Assembly (NCBI GenBank): GCA_026419785.1
Contig: JAODTK010003677.1
Location: 124,001-188,000 of the forward strand
Length of the DNA stretch: 64,000 nt
From: Sclerodactyla briareus
Taxonomy: Eukaryota; Echinodermata; Holothuroidea; Dendrochirotida; Sclerodactylidae
Reading direction: 5' to 3'
The notes under the pieces: generated by a model
Database searches by the model: none
What the model was told of the DNA's origin: nothing
Seen by the model: only the letters and a program-made list of their open reading frames with translations
Shown here: positions 36,125 to 46,266 of the stretch, piece by piece
Position numbering within the stretch: position 1 is the first letter of the stretch
Layout of the letters: every line of letters starts with the position of its first letter
Made by a program: the position numbers and the translations under genes

Positions 36125-36388
36125 TTAATGCTTACCCGTTTTACCCGAAAAAATTAAATTCTTTTCTGATTTTTCAGCTCCCCAGTTATACATACCATCG
36201 AACCCATTCCCTCCAGGGGTCCTCAGGAGGGAGAACACGTCGCCTACCTCGATTTCGGGGTAGAGGTCTTCCTCGGCATTCGGGGGCGCTCCAGAGGCAA
36301 TCCAACCCTGTGCAACTGTTACTATCCCTCTCCTAGCTGCTGAGGTAGGTGGACCCCCGGCATACTCACTCGCTATCGCAAAGATATG
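36125..36388 (-). CDS. Possible exon, unknown protein (open 88 codons, no ATG start)
   Basis: The minus strand is open from 36388 to the stop at 36125. The translation is compositionally protein-like, with AIASEYAGGPPTSAARRG, then VAQGWIASGAPPN, EEDLYPEIEVGDVFSLL and a GG-rich end. There is no early ATG, so it would have to be an internal or terminal exon. A donor-like GTATGT occurs in this strand after the GFDG codons near 36201. The first part vaguely recalls the 'AxDxGxPPxS' strand of cadherin repeats and the second an SH3-like acidic loop. Neither is convincing, and chance cannot be excluded. Confidence 0.25.
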   Translation of the reverse strand, partial: HIFAIASEYAGGPPTSAARRGIVTVAQGWIASGAPPNAEEDLYPEIEVGDVFSLLRTPGGNGFDGMYNWGAEKSEKNLIFSGKTGKH

Positions 36389-36474
36389 TCAGCGCAGCGA
36401 TATCGAAGTAATGCCGAGAGCTAATATGCTTCCTACACAAAAAAATCGCGATCGACTAGTTAAAGATCGATGAA

Positions 36475-36933
36475 ATGGCGCTATTCTACGCAACGGGAGC
36501 GAAGAGATGCTGGTGTCCGTTCCGCCGTTACACTAACCCCTGCAACGAGTCCTCGTTCGTCGTTTACTCCGAGTTTGATGAGTACGTAGAGTACGACATG
36601 CAAATGGGTGCATTGAGTCCTAACTTTGGTGTATGTGAGGATTCAACCATCGATAACCCGTTCTGCGATATTGTCCGTGAAATACGTAGCAATGGAGATG
36701 AGATCGGCACGAATTTTTGCCAGTCTGCGTGGCACTCAGATGACAAGCAGAGCCTGGCAAGGCAGACCGTCGTTTTTCGACAAAGTGACCCGTGGTTCCG
36801 AAAGATCGCCCTGTTCGACGCGGATCCAGTGAAACTCATAGCTGACCAGACAACCACGGGGCATTTCACTATTGGCGTGAGGTATCCTGTATTTAACCCA
36901 TCAGTCCCTTCCGGAATAACTTTTGGTGTTTGA
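36475..36933 (+). CDS. Hypothetical protein, 152 codons, ATG start
   Basis: This is the longest ATG-started frame in the window. It has six cysteines (residues about 12, 14, 23, 54, 64 and 82), an acidic-aromatic stretch (VVYSEFDEYVEYDMQMG) and no signal peptide or membrane segment. I recognise no family. The opposite strand is also open for 101 codons (36564-36869), so the region is simply poor in stops. In 64 kb a frame of this length can arise by chance. It could be a single-exon gene, part of an exon, or nothing. Confidence 0.25.
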   Translation: MALFYATGAKRCWCPFRRYTNPCNESSFVVYSEFDEYVEYDMQMGALSPNFGVCEDSTIDNPFCDIVREIRSNGDEIGTNFCQSAWHSDDKQSLARQTVVFRQSDPWFRKIALFDADPVKLIADQTTTGHFTIGVRYPVFNPSVPSGITFGV

Positions 36934-38600
36934 ATGAAATTTTGGGTCTCATTACGGGTGTGAATTCAAGTGCATGGGAACGATGTAATCATCAGTATGA
37001 GAAAAACGGCATGGCGCTGAATGGTGGAGGGCAATCGACTCTCGAATGCTGTGGGTGTTTTTGCCATTGAAGTAAAAAACATTAATTGTTCGGAATAAAC
37101 GTTCATATTAAAGGTTATATATACATTTTATTCTAATTTTGTGACGATTCTTCTGGAAAATATCCAGTCATTTGGCTAATATGTGCTATAGAAAGATGAT
37201 ACACCAAGAGAATGGTGTTATCATTGTTTCCCGACTTTTCCCGATTGCTGCGATTGCTGGCAAGTAACGGAAACTCACTGAAATTGATCCAGTGTCTGTG
37301 CCGACCTTCGTTACGACAATATAATATAATTGCCACTGGCCGCAAAGGTCTTCGCGGTCGTTCTATTTATAGAAGTTACGTTTATGCATGCATTTTCTTG
37401 GAGTGTCCCATACCATATATGCCATATACCAACGTCCCCAATTGTTAGGTTAAATTGATATCCAAACAGCTTTTTGTACTCCTGATGACATACAACATAA
37501 CTGTTGAGAATTAATACCCAACACCGCCTTAGTGAACTTCATCAGAATCCTTCCCTACCGCGTACTCGCGGCATGATGACCGTTGTCAGTAGAATTCCCC
37601 AGTCTGGTGAGAAAATAACACTGTAATTGATACACATAATATACTACAGTGGGCCCGGTCCAAATTGAACATGATTAATTTCCATCATATCCTATTTTAA
37701 TCTATTCGCGTACTCAGAAGATAGCCAGTGTCGTACTGCGTCGTAAATTTGGGAATTTGTTCATCGAAGCAGCCTCCTTGTCTTCTGAAATACGCCAAAC
37801 ATACAACGTTATGAGTTGTATTCAAAACAAATTACAGACACTCCTCAGAATACGACTACACATTCAATGCAACGAGACAGAGATCCTCACTGATCTCGAA
37901 ACGACGCCTGCTTCCTGCAATGATTGGTGAATAATCCGCGAAAGTTTTTCAACCTGTTTCGATATCCTTCGCACCCTCGGAGATTCCCTCATTCTCTAAC
38001 AGATGCAACTCTTCAACTTCCTACCCGTGGTCCATTTGTAGTCGAGTAAGGTTCTTAAAATGTCACTTCAATCTGCATCAGACACAATAAGTACAGCCCG
38101 CGTCTTGTCTGTTCAAAACACCTTATTGAAATAGTTCATCGAACTGTCAGTCAAAAGCAGAAACGAAATCATACCCTAAATAAATTCGGAATAACAAACA
38201 GCTCCTAAACCTAAAAGTTAACAAATGTGTTCGTATCATCGTACGAAGTTCCTCTATCTACAGGAACGTGTGCCCATACATGCACGAGCATAATATAATG
38301 CTAGTGTAAGGAACCTACAGAACAACTCCTTTTGATATATCATCTTCTCATGAACGCTACGCTTGGCGTTACAGGCCTCGGAAGAAAAAAGGGAATTTAG
38401 GCGTATACAATGTGGACAGCGGCCCATGCAGCTAAAGGAGGGGTGGGGTGACCAAGACAAAACCTCTGCCATGGCCCATCTGCTGTGAAGTCAGGGTCAT
38501 GCTGCCCGAACAGCATTTTTCGATTTCGTCCCCTCTCCAGTCTCTCGTGCCGAGTACCCATGAAAAAAGCAACGGGTACCATTAATAAAAAAAAAAAAAA
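36934..38600. other. No recognisable feature
   Basis: No gene, repeat family or RNA is recognised. Open frames are under 80 codons. Confidence 0.4.
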
Positions 38601-38680
38601 TCTCGGTATGACCCGACCAGGGTATTCGAACCTCGATCTTCCCGGTGGAAGACCTAGGCTCTATTATGTTACCTAAGAAG
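38601..38680 (-). mobile_element. tRNA-derived SINE head, minus strand
   Basis: On the minus strand 38635-38621 reads CGAGGTTCGAATACC, a near-consensus B-box, preceded by TCTTCCACCGGGAAGATC, which can form an anticodon-arm-like hairpin, and by an imperfect A-box (TAGGTAACATAATAGAGCC). An A-run (38587-38600 on the plus strand) lies immediately after the head. Confidence 0.6.
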
Positions 38681-39001
38681 GCAATGACAGGGCAATGCAA
38701 GTATTATTTGAGGAGGAAAATGTCCCCGAACGACGAACAATTGCCCATGTCTGTAAACATTTACCAGCAACACACGGTCTTCGTTATTTCTAACTTGAAT
38801 TTGTATGTTGAGCTCCGTGGAATTCTTACGTAGAGCAACATGGATGCTGAAGGTACCAGTATGGGCAATGATAGCAACGCTATAAAAATTGTCCTTCAAA
38901 TGATTTCGACCAAGTAGGCCTGCCATGGATTTTATAACTGTTGCTATTTCCCAGTTGCCATTTTCGAAGGCTTCATAGATTTGAGCAACATGTGCAGACA
39001 A
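38669..39001 (-). other. Open frame of unknown meaning (110 codons, TTG start)
   Basis: The minus strand is open with a coherent-looking translation (YEAFENGNWEIATVIKSMAG, then VAIIAHTGTFSIHVAL, then LLVNVYRHGQLFVVRG). It lacks an ATG at the beginning (first internal ATG at SMAG), overlaps a SINE head at its 3' end and matches no family I know. It may be the remains of an exon or of a transposon frame. Confidence 0.2.
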
Positions 39002-39392
39002 TCAACTCCGAGCTATCAGAGGTAGTCCTATACAGACCTGTTCCATATCAATTGTAACGTTGTCAGGCCTACTTCCCTAACATACATATTGATATCAGAT
39101 TTCACCTTTAGCTCTGGGACCTCCAGAAATGCCCTGAATGCCAGCACCTCATTGGAACTTGGTAAGTGCTTACATCCTCCGATCCATGACTTCCTGGGTT
39201 TTTACCTCTTATGATTTTGGCATGACTTTCGGAGCAACACCAAACAAAAAGTTCATTCCAGGTATGTACCCCCCCCACCCCCCACCCCCCGCCTTTGGCA
39301 GGGAATCGAAAGAACGTTCTCGAACTGATAGCCTCGCCTGCGATTTGTGAGTGTTACCCATATTTGTTTTGGCAGTGTTGATCATTTTTGCC

Positions 39393-40010
39393 ATTAGCAT
39401 AAACAAATTGGCGGCCGCAGTTGTAGAGCACGGTAATATTTCCGCTTGGAAAATGAGTTCTGAATTAGATGGCGCTGTGTATATTTGATTTGGAATTTAT
39501 ACGATGAAAGAAACTCGACTAACTTCACCCCTCACGAACTCCAATTCTCTCACTCTGTAACGAGTGAATGACGACCTGATTATGTCCTTGTTTATTAGCA
39601 TAAACAATTGACGGGCCCCAGTTGTACATCCAGGGTTAATGTTTCGCTCAGGAAATGGTTCTGAAGGTTTCGACGGTGCTTTCCTATTACTAACTAGGTC
39701 GTTGAACGGGAACTTGAACCCTAATTTTTTGTGTTTTTACCACAAAACATGTTGATCCCCTTTAAATAACGAAATATGTGGTCTAATTAGATTGGCGCTT
39801 GTTATATTTGATGAGGATTTTTATACGATAAAGAACTCGACACTTCACGCCTCAAGAACTCCAATTCTCTTTAACCCCTGTGTACGAGTGAATTCCGATC
39901 CTGATTGTGTCCTTATATATTGGAATTGATTGAGGGGCAGTCTGCCTAGATAGGCACCAGTCGGGTCCTTAACTGATTTGCTCGGATAGTGGTTCTCCAG
40001 GGGTTCCCCT
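39393..40010 (+). repeat. Degenerate tandem repeat, about 2.5 units of 200-310 bp
   Basis: TTAGCATAAACAAATTG at 39394 recurs as TTAGCATAAACAATTG at 39596. Both units run through GC(A/C)..CAGTTGTA.A, a ...GGTTCTGAA word, TATATTTGAT..GGA.TTTATACGAT, AGAACTCGAC...CTTCAC.CCTCA and CGAACTCCAATTCTCT or its close variant, ending in GTGTCCTT. A third, partial and more decayed unit starts near 39920. Confidence 0.65.
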
Positions 40011-40139
40011 GTGCCGCCCCCCCACTATGGGTTTTGGGCCGAAAAAATAGAACGTTTTCGAACTATGGTTTAACGCACTTATTTCGTAGGGTGGGGTGAA
40101 GGGTCTATATATGTTACTACATCTAAATAATCAAGTCGT

Positions 40140-41265
40140 CGGATTCGAAAAATCTTCGTAGATGGGGGGGGGCTTTTTTTCAAGTGCAATTTCAATCAAG
40201 TGTTTTTCGCTTTCAAATGACTGACTTGTAAAATGTGGGCACACATTTTCTGTTCCCTTTCCCGAGTTTGGCGTGGTCCCGCACGCCTATGACTTTTTTT
40301 CTTCGATCCCACCAAGACCGAGTAGAAAAGGTACCGGTAATAGAGAAAAGTACTATGTGTGATACTGGTAAATCATCTTGTATGACATGCAATTTTTTGG
40401 CTGTCTTTCACTCACTCAACACATTTATGGGTGCTATGAGCCAGTCAAGTGCCGTTTCCCGTCGATCTGGAGGGTTGAAAATCTGAAATTTTCTCTGACC
40501 GCTCGGCGCCAACCGATGGTGACGCTCCCTTAGATGGTCATTTGCATTTTATGTGTCCCCCCCCACACTTTTCGAAACGATCGACGCCCTGATGTCACGC
40601 ATTATATTTAATGTACCAACATGAATTCGTGGATTCGAACAAATCTTCGTAGATGGGGGGGGGGGGGGAGCATGTTCACCCAAATCCCCAAATGAAAAAT
40701 GTTGTGGTGATAGTTTTCAACACTTAGATAAATCAAAAAAACCAAAAAATCTCGCGCGCGTCGTTGTGTTGTCTACATCAATTTTCATTTCATCCGATTA
40801 TATGCCACGCATGAATCTACTTGGGCATCAAACGAAAATCAAGTTTATCGGATTCCAAAAAATCTTCGTAGATGGGGGGGGGGCATGTTCACCCAAATCC
40901 CCAAATGAAAAATGTTGTGGTGATAGTTTTCAACACTTAGATAAATCAAAAACCAAAAAATCTCGCGCGCGTCGTTGTGTTGTCTACATCAATTTTCATT
41001 TCATCCGATTATATGCCACGCATGAATCTACTTGTACCGAAAATCAAGTTTATCGGATTCCAAAAAATCTTCGTAGATGGGGGGGGGGGGGGAGCATGTT
41101 CACCCAAATCCCCAAATGAAAAATGTTGTGGTGAGAGTTTTTAACACTTATGTAAGCAAAAAAAAAAAAAAATTACGCGCGCTTCGCACGCGTGTCCGTG
41201 TTTTTTTCTCAATTTTCATTTGGCACGATTGTATGAACACGCATATATCTAACTTGTCGCGTTGG
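40140..41265 (+). repeat. Tandem repeat with G-run: one partial and three ~205-219 bp units
   Basis: AATCTTCGTAGATGGGGGG starts at 40642, 40861 and 41066, with a looser partial copy at 40151. Each unit continues ATGTTCACCCAAATCCCC, then AAATGAAAAATGTTGTGG, TCAACACTTA, CTCGCGCGCGTCG and TCAATTTTCATTT. Units 2 and 3 are nearly identical outside homopolymers. The 117-codon frame at 40766-41119 is the repeat read through and is not a gene. Confidence 0.9.
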
Positions 41266-43096
41266 GGGGCTGTCGACTTCACGAGGAGGCTCACTATTTT
41301 CGGTCTGGGGGAAACGCATTCCCTCCGGCCACCCTTCTGCATATTTATTCCACGGTTATTTAGAGTCCAACCCATCGCAGTACCACGTTCGGGCGGTAGC
41401 ATGCTTACCCTTGCCGCATAGCCCTGTACCTGAAGGCCTACGAGTTCACGATCGATTTTTTTTTTTTGGGGGGGGGGGGTATGCTATCACTTTTGTCTGC
41501 TATGCGGTCGATGTTGGTCGTCGGGAACATCCCGCTCCATCATAAAGTAGGAAAATTTTAAATAAAAAATACCCATTATACAAAATGACAGGACAAAAAA
41601 AAGCCAACTTAAAGATTTTTCCAGTGTCGATGAAAGGCCCAAGAGAGACGATCTCCTGTCATCTGGGAGCTTCAGACGGCCAAAATTGTTCGTGTACGCT
41701 CCGCGCCACCTTGGTGGCGCTTCCGCTTAGATAGTCAATCATCAAGTTTCGCCCCCGCCCCCATTGTAAAATCCTGGCGCCGCCCCTGTGGATCTCAATT
41801 CTGCAATTCCACTAACGTGAAATTGTCTCGGCAGCCCGCGGCAGCCTTGCATAAGGTCCCTGCATGCGCTCTCGCAAATTACCGTGCTAAAAGGTTTGGT
41901 AACAAATGCTCCTATTCGCGATGTCAATTCTGCTGAATTTCGACAATCGCAGACGAATTCAAAAGCCTGGTTTGCCGTAGCCCTTGTTAGCGCGTTCCGG
42001 CGAATCGACCCTGAAATACGTACGGTATGCCGTACACCTTATGCCGTGTGACCCGCAAGTCCCCCACCCCACCGGTACGCTCTCTGGTACGTCCGTCTTG
42101 CATTAACCTGCCATCTTGTCTATAGGATATTCGTGCGAATCTGCGAAACGCAAATTATACCCACCACAGCTACCCACACCCAAGAGTGGAACACAAAATT
42201 GACAAGAGGACACTTCACTCAGCAATCAGTGCATACAGGGTACGCGAACGAGCACCTGCGCTCTTCCGTTGTCTGCTTACCTACAATGAACGTGACTGCA
42301 CATCAAAGGTCAACACAGGCGAAAACCGGCAGGGACTTGTAACATGATGCCAGCGGAATCTCTTTGTATCCACATATCAGCGTAGCGGGCAGCAATAGAA
42401 CACAGCATTTCATTTCATAACAAGGAGTTACAGGATTGCCACTATACAGGCCTCAAGGGTCTATGCACTCCTGGTGCAGTATAGGGCCGCACAGCGCTTC
42501 ACAGTTATTACAGGTCGACAAGTTCTCGACCACCGATGTATCATAAATTGCTAGGTATGGAAGAGCGGTTATGGGACACGGGTCTACTTGATTCCTTGTG
42601 GATTGAATGGTGAGTGAATGAGGTTCATGTACAATTATGTTAAGTGGATTGTATGTTGCAGTCATATAATGGTGGGTATATCTTTGCACTGAACCACCCA
42701 ACGCCATGTGTGCTGTTATATAATTCCTTTTGACACATGTGCTGTTATCGTAAGTACCTTCGCCTGATATGCAATCAATAGCGGACAAACTAGGATATCG
42801 TAGGAGTCGAGGTACCTCTTCAAACCCATCAGGGATTACGATGCGCCAGTCTCGCGTCTCACATTGGTCACTGTTCAACAATCGCTTCCCTCTCCGAGAG
42901 ATTTATCTGTCTGAACAGCTCGGTTCCAGTCAGGCTCCCGCCTCCCAATCTGTTCTGCGGAAGTTACACCGAAGGTCCACTGACGAGATTAGGTGCCGTT
43001 CGAGAATAGCCGCTATATGACCGTATTGTCATTTCAACCCCCTAATCACCCACCCCTACCCGCCACACCTCTACTCTTTGTCACCTCACCCACGGA
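41266..43096. other. Upstream flank of the dioxygenase gene; no clear feature
   Basis: A T-run/G-run lies at 41457-41479 and a C-rich GTTTCGCCCCCGCCCCC stretch at 41746-41762. The minus-strand frame at 42453-42880 (142 codons, TTG start, eight cysteines) is the second-longest stop-free run on that strand but matches nothing I know. I see no TATA box or other promoter element I would defend. Confidence 0.35.
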
Positions 43097-43286
43097 ATGG
43101 AGGTCCTATCCGCCACCGATGAACACTTGAACTCCAAAGTACCGGTCATAGACTTTTGGGTTACATCTAGACGATGACGTTGAGTCGAAGAGCACTGAGA
43201 CGCTACATCTCATAGACGAAGTACATGGGGCGCTGACCACTATCGGATTCTTCCATCTGAAGAATTTCGGAATCCCCGCTCAAGTG
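43097..43286 (+). CDS. 2OG-Fe(II) dioxygenase (isopenicillin-N-synthase-like), exon 1
   Basis: The exon encodes the start of the DIOX_N domain. ATG at 43097 opens MEVLSATDEHLNSKVPVIDF, where VPVIDF is the hallmark first strand of the family. The frame breaks at a TTTT run (43154-43157). One base fewer would join it to LDDDVESKSTETLHLIDE, then ALTTIGFFHLKNFGIPAQV, the conserved 'A...IGFF.L.NHGIP' block with Phe in place of His. The exon ends at a GTGAGT donor (43287). Family enzymes bind iron and 2-oxoglutarate and oxidise small molecules in the cytosol; the substrate cannot be inferred. The start is supported by distance to VIDF and lack of an upstream in-frame extension. The frame break may be a sequencing indel or true decay. 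Confidence 0.8.
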
Positions 43287-43730
43287 GTGAGTTTAATTAC
43301 CTGAGCTATAGGCCGCTATCCTGACCGACATGTGTTCACTCTCAAGTAGGAGAATTATTCATAACCGTTGCACTTTAACAGAAACAACATTCACTAATGC
43401 TCTTTGAACGATTTTGTGGTATGACACTTGTAGGCTAGGTTCCAAAACAGTACGTCATCATGATCGCTCGATAGTGATTTCGGAATGTTATGTTTCACTT
43501 TTTCTAGCTCACACAAGCTATAAGGATGACGATATTTCGTGATATCCCGTCTAACTATCTGTTCACTGTAATTTTATTAAACCTGCTTCTGTGTTCCTGA
43601 TAGTTCATGATATCCACCCAGTGAATGGAGACCACGGAGTGCTCATGGAGTCTGGGGTCAAATGATATTAATAGAGGTCAGTTTAGGCCAATTTGCCAAG
43701 CATTGAACTATTCTCATCTAACAGTTCCAG

Positions 43731-43790
43731 ACAGACAGACAGACAGACAGATCGCATAGTAGAGAGATAGTAGATAGATAGATAGATAGA
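43731..43790. repeat. (GACA)n/(GATA)n microsatellite in intron 1
   Basis: CAGACAGACAGACAGA is followed by GATAGATAGATAGATA with a short interruption. It lies inside the 855-bp first intron of the dioxygenase gene. Confidence 0.9.
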
Positions 43791-44141
43791 AACTCAAAAC
43801 AATCACTAAACAATCACGAACATGTTTCATTTGCGTCGGAGGCAAATAGTGTATGATGGTGGAGTATATCCCCAGCCTCAAGAGACAAGTAGTCGTCTGT
43901 CAAATAGAGCTCCGCTGTCTGCTGATCATCGTAACATGACGCATCAACGGCGTCGTTAAGTATTAGGACTACTGCAATAGCCAGATCAGTCTGGGAAAAT
44001 AGCCAAAAAGGACGAAACTTCCTCATAGACGTCTTGAAACAAATGTGCTCGAAATGCACCACATAGAAGAATTCACCGTTCCTAATGGTATTTTTTAAAC
44101 GGCATCCTACTTGTACATCAATGGTAAACATTTTGTTCCAG

Positions 44142-44267
44142 ATTGAGAAAGCATTCTCAGTGTCAAAGAATTTCTTCGCATTAAGCGCTGAGGAGAAGGA
44201 GAAGGAGTCTACAAGGGCGGGGCTGTTGATCCAGAGGGAAAGTCCATGGAGGGGCGGCTACCGACCT
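44142..44267 (+). CDS. 2OG-Fe(II) dioxygenase, exon 2
   Basis: The acceptor TTTTGTTCCAG (AG at 44140-44141) joins in phase 0 to exon 1, giving ...IPAQV|IEKAFSVSKNFFALSAEEKEK. This matches the family's helix 'V...F..S..FF.LP.EEK', immediately after 'NHGIP'. The last part reads KVHGGAATDLE in a +1-shifted frame, resembling 'HGW...LE' of homologues, and then a GTAGTC donor at 44268. The shift lies between 44190 and 44230. If the frame is read on without the donor it stops at TAG near 44346 and loses all similarity, which favours splicing. Confidence 0.7.
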
Positions 44268-44955
44268 CGAGGTAGTCGCCACGTCATATTTGAATTCTTC
44301 TGTAAACTGATTTGGCGATCCCAGTCGAGTGCCTGGGGTGAATGCTAGCTTAGTATACTGAGCAGGTGGACACATAATACGTGTATGGTGTTTGTTGCGT
44401 GCGGTGGTGTGTTGTGTGTTGGTGTAGGTCTGCATGACACGGCGGCCGAACAGTACGCAGTCTTTCGCATTTATTCTCGATGCACTCTTCACGTCAGGGC
44501 ACGTGTTGCGAGCGTGTACTGTTCAGTAATACTTTCGGGTTGCACAGGTGTTATAAGGATTGACAGCCATTAACAGATTGAGCTCTCCAGACGTCCCGAA
44601 AAGTCCCTCTGCACAGGTACGACGTCCAATTATAATGTCATTGAATTCAGTCCGTTAAAGCAATTCAAAGGACTATTTGCAGTTTTGATAACATTTCATT
44701 GAAACAATTATTTATTTTTTCGTGACAAGACAATTATGGCAAAAAAAAAAATTCTTTTTTCGTGAATATCGTACTGTAACGGATGTCGGTCTGTTAAGCA
44801 ACTTTCTGAAGACGTGGAACCCGTGCGTGTGTTCGTGCGTGTTTTGACCCTAATGTCATCCCAATGTCTGAAAAACGGGCAAGTTTTTATCAGTTCAAAT
44901 AGGCACGGTGTTGTTCATGTAGAATAAGGAGAAACCCTGCTGTTTTAGTGCCAAT

Positions 44956-45265
44956 TCAAGGTCATTCAGGTCACGGACACGACGAGGCCAAAGTTTAAAC
45001 CTTGTCAGCCCGATATCTAATGGATGCAAGATCTATTAGGCTCATATTAGGTACTGTATTTATGCTGCTCATATGGCAGGATTACCCCATTGTTTTTGTT
45101 TCAGGTCAGGGTCATCGAAGGTCATCATATGGCAATCCTTCTATATCTTCGCAACGAAAAATTTCAGAGGGTTGCCATAACGGAGAAATTTGTTTTTTGT
45201 CTGTACAAACTACATATGGTGACCTGCTTTGACCTGATTTGACTCTTTGATCTTATTTGACCTGA
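44956..45265 (+). repeat. TGACCT/AGGTCA-rich stretch in intron 2
   Basis: AAGGTCA and CAGGTCA occur at 44959-44973, CAGGTCAGGGTCA and AAGGTCA at 45103-45123, and TGACCT three times at 45220-45265. These are nuclear-receptor half-site words, but they are also the core of the old repeats at 6418 and 29640. I read the stretch mainly as repeat-derived. Confidence 0.4.
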
Positions 45266-45635
45266 TAGCCTTGTGACTTTCTAAGTGTTTTTTCTGAGTT
45301 CTTTGTAACCAGACTCGTCGTGTTGCAACAACAAATAGTCAACAATGACGTACTAAACGATTCTATCACACGCGTTGTCTCCCGTTCTGTCGTGTAAAAG
45401 GGTGAAACAGCTTCAAAACACTGAGAAATTTCATGTTCGACATGACTTCTTTGCCCTGTAACATGTATAGGAATAGCCGTGAATGGAAAGTTCTTCGGTT
45501 CTGTTTGGCTACCACTGGACAACTTTTTCCATGTACCCACTAATATATGCTTGGTATCAGGCATTGCTTTTACTGATGCCCTAACCCTCGTGTAGTGGCT
45601 GTACCTGTTTTCCTGTTTTTTCCCATACTACTAAG

Positions 45636-45707
45636 GTTGGACTTGGACCTTCGAACTCAATAAGGCTTTCAAGGAGTCCTTCAACTTCATGGCTGAAATC
45701 GGAAACG
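45636..45707 (+). CDS. 2OG-Fe(II) dioxygenase, exon 3
   Basis: A pyrimidine-rich stretch and CTACTAAG acceptor precede text that reads RLDLDL in one frame and FELNKAFKESFNFMAEIGN in the next. This corresponds to the family segment 'ERLDP.RP.DLKE.FN'. A GTATGC donor follows at 45708, leaving phase 1. The frame change between the two halves (around 45650-45658) is the third small break in this gene. The acceptor position could be off by one or a few bases. Confidence 0.6.
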
Positions 45708-46187
45708 GTATGCTTCAACTTGTTGATATCGATTGTTAATTGATGGAGCTACGCCAGGGGTTAGAAACGTTGATGGGATCAAAAGTCAAGATCTCAGAAC
45801 AATCTCAGTGGCACTGCAATGAATTCAGAGAAAAGGCATCGCGATTAAAAAATTGGAACGTTGCCAGTGTGGGAAACATATTTGCTGTCGAGCGCACGGT
45901 ATAGTATACCATATCTCAATCATTAACGTGTACCGTTTTGCCGCGAACAATCCTTATTCCTTCGTCGAATAAATCTCTCCCAATCACAATGTACTTTCAT
46001 AAGTGGTATACAGTTGGTTGAGCAACCAACATAGCACTCAGATTGGGGCTCCAAAATCCCGGTAGGGTACACCGAAATGAAATAGCCCCTGGTTTGGTTT
46101 CTCGCTGAGCGTGAAGCCATGAAAGAGAATAGCGGTAGGCAGCCTGCACGTGTTATCGCCTCCCTTCCCACGCGATAAGGTACGCCT

Positions 46188-46226
46188 ATTATTATTATTA
46201 TATTATTATTATTATTATTATTATTA

Positions 46227-46265
<39 letters not shown>

Positions 46266-46266
46266 C
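46188..46266. repeat. (TTA)n microsatellite
   Basis: About 79 bp of TTA/ATT triplets with two single-base interruptions, inside the long dioxygenase intron. Confidence 0.95.

Noticed and set aside
40766..41119. 117-codon plus-strand frame
   Set aside because: It reads through two units of a tandem repeat; the same peptide pieces recur with the repeat period.
42453..42880. 142-codon minus-strand frame with eight cysteines
   Set aside because: It starts at TTG, no splice sites or family are recognised, and it is plausible by chance in 64 kb.
43265..43320. tRNA-like text on the minus strand (TATAGCTCAGGTAATT)
   Set aside because: It overlaps the exon 1 donor of the dioxygenase gene, lacks a convincing B-box and does not fold as a tRNA.
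43720..43800. GACA/GATA units as a possible CRISPR-like or regulatory array
   Set aside because: It is a plain tetranucleotide microsatellite without spacers.
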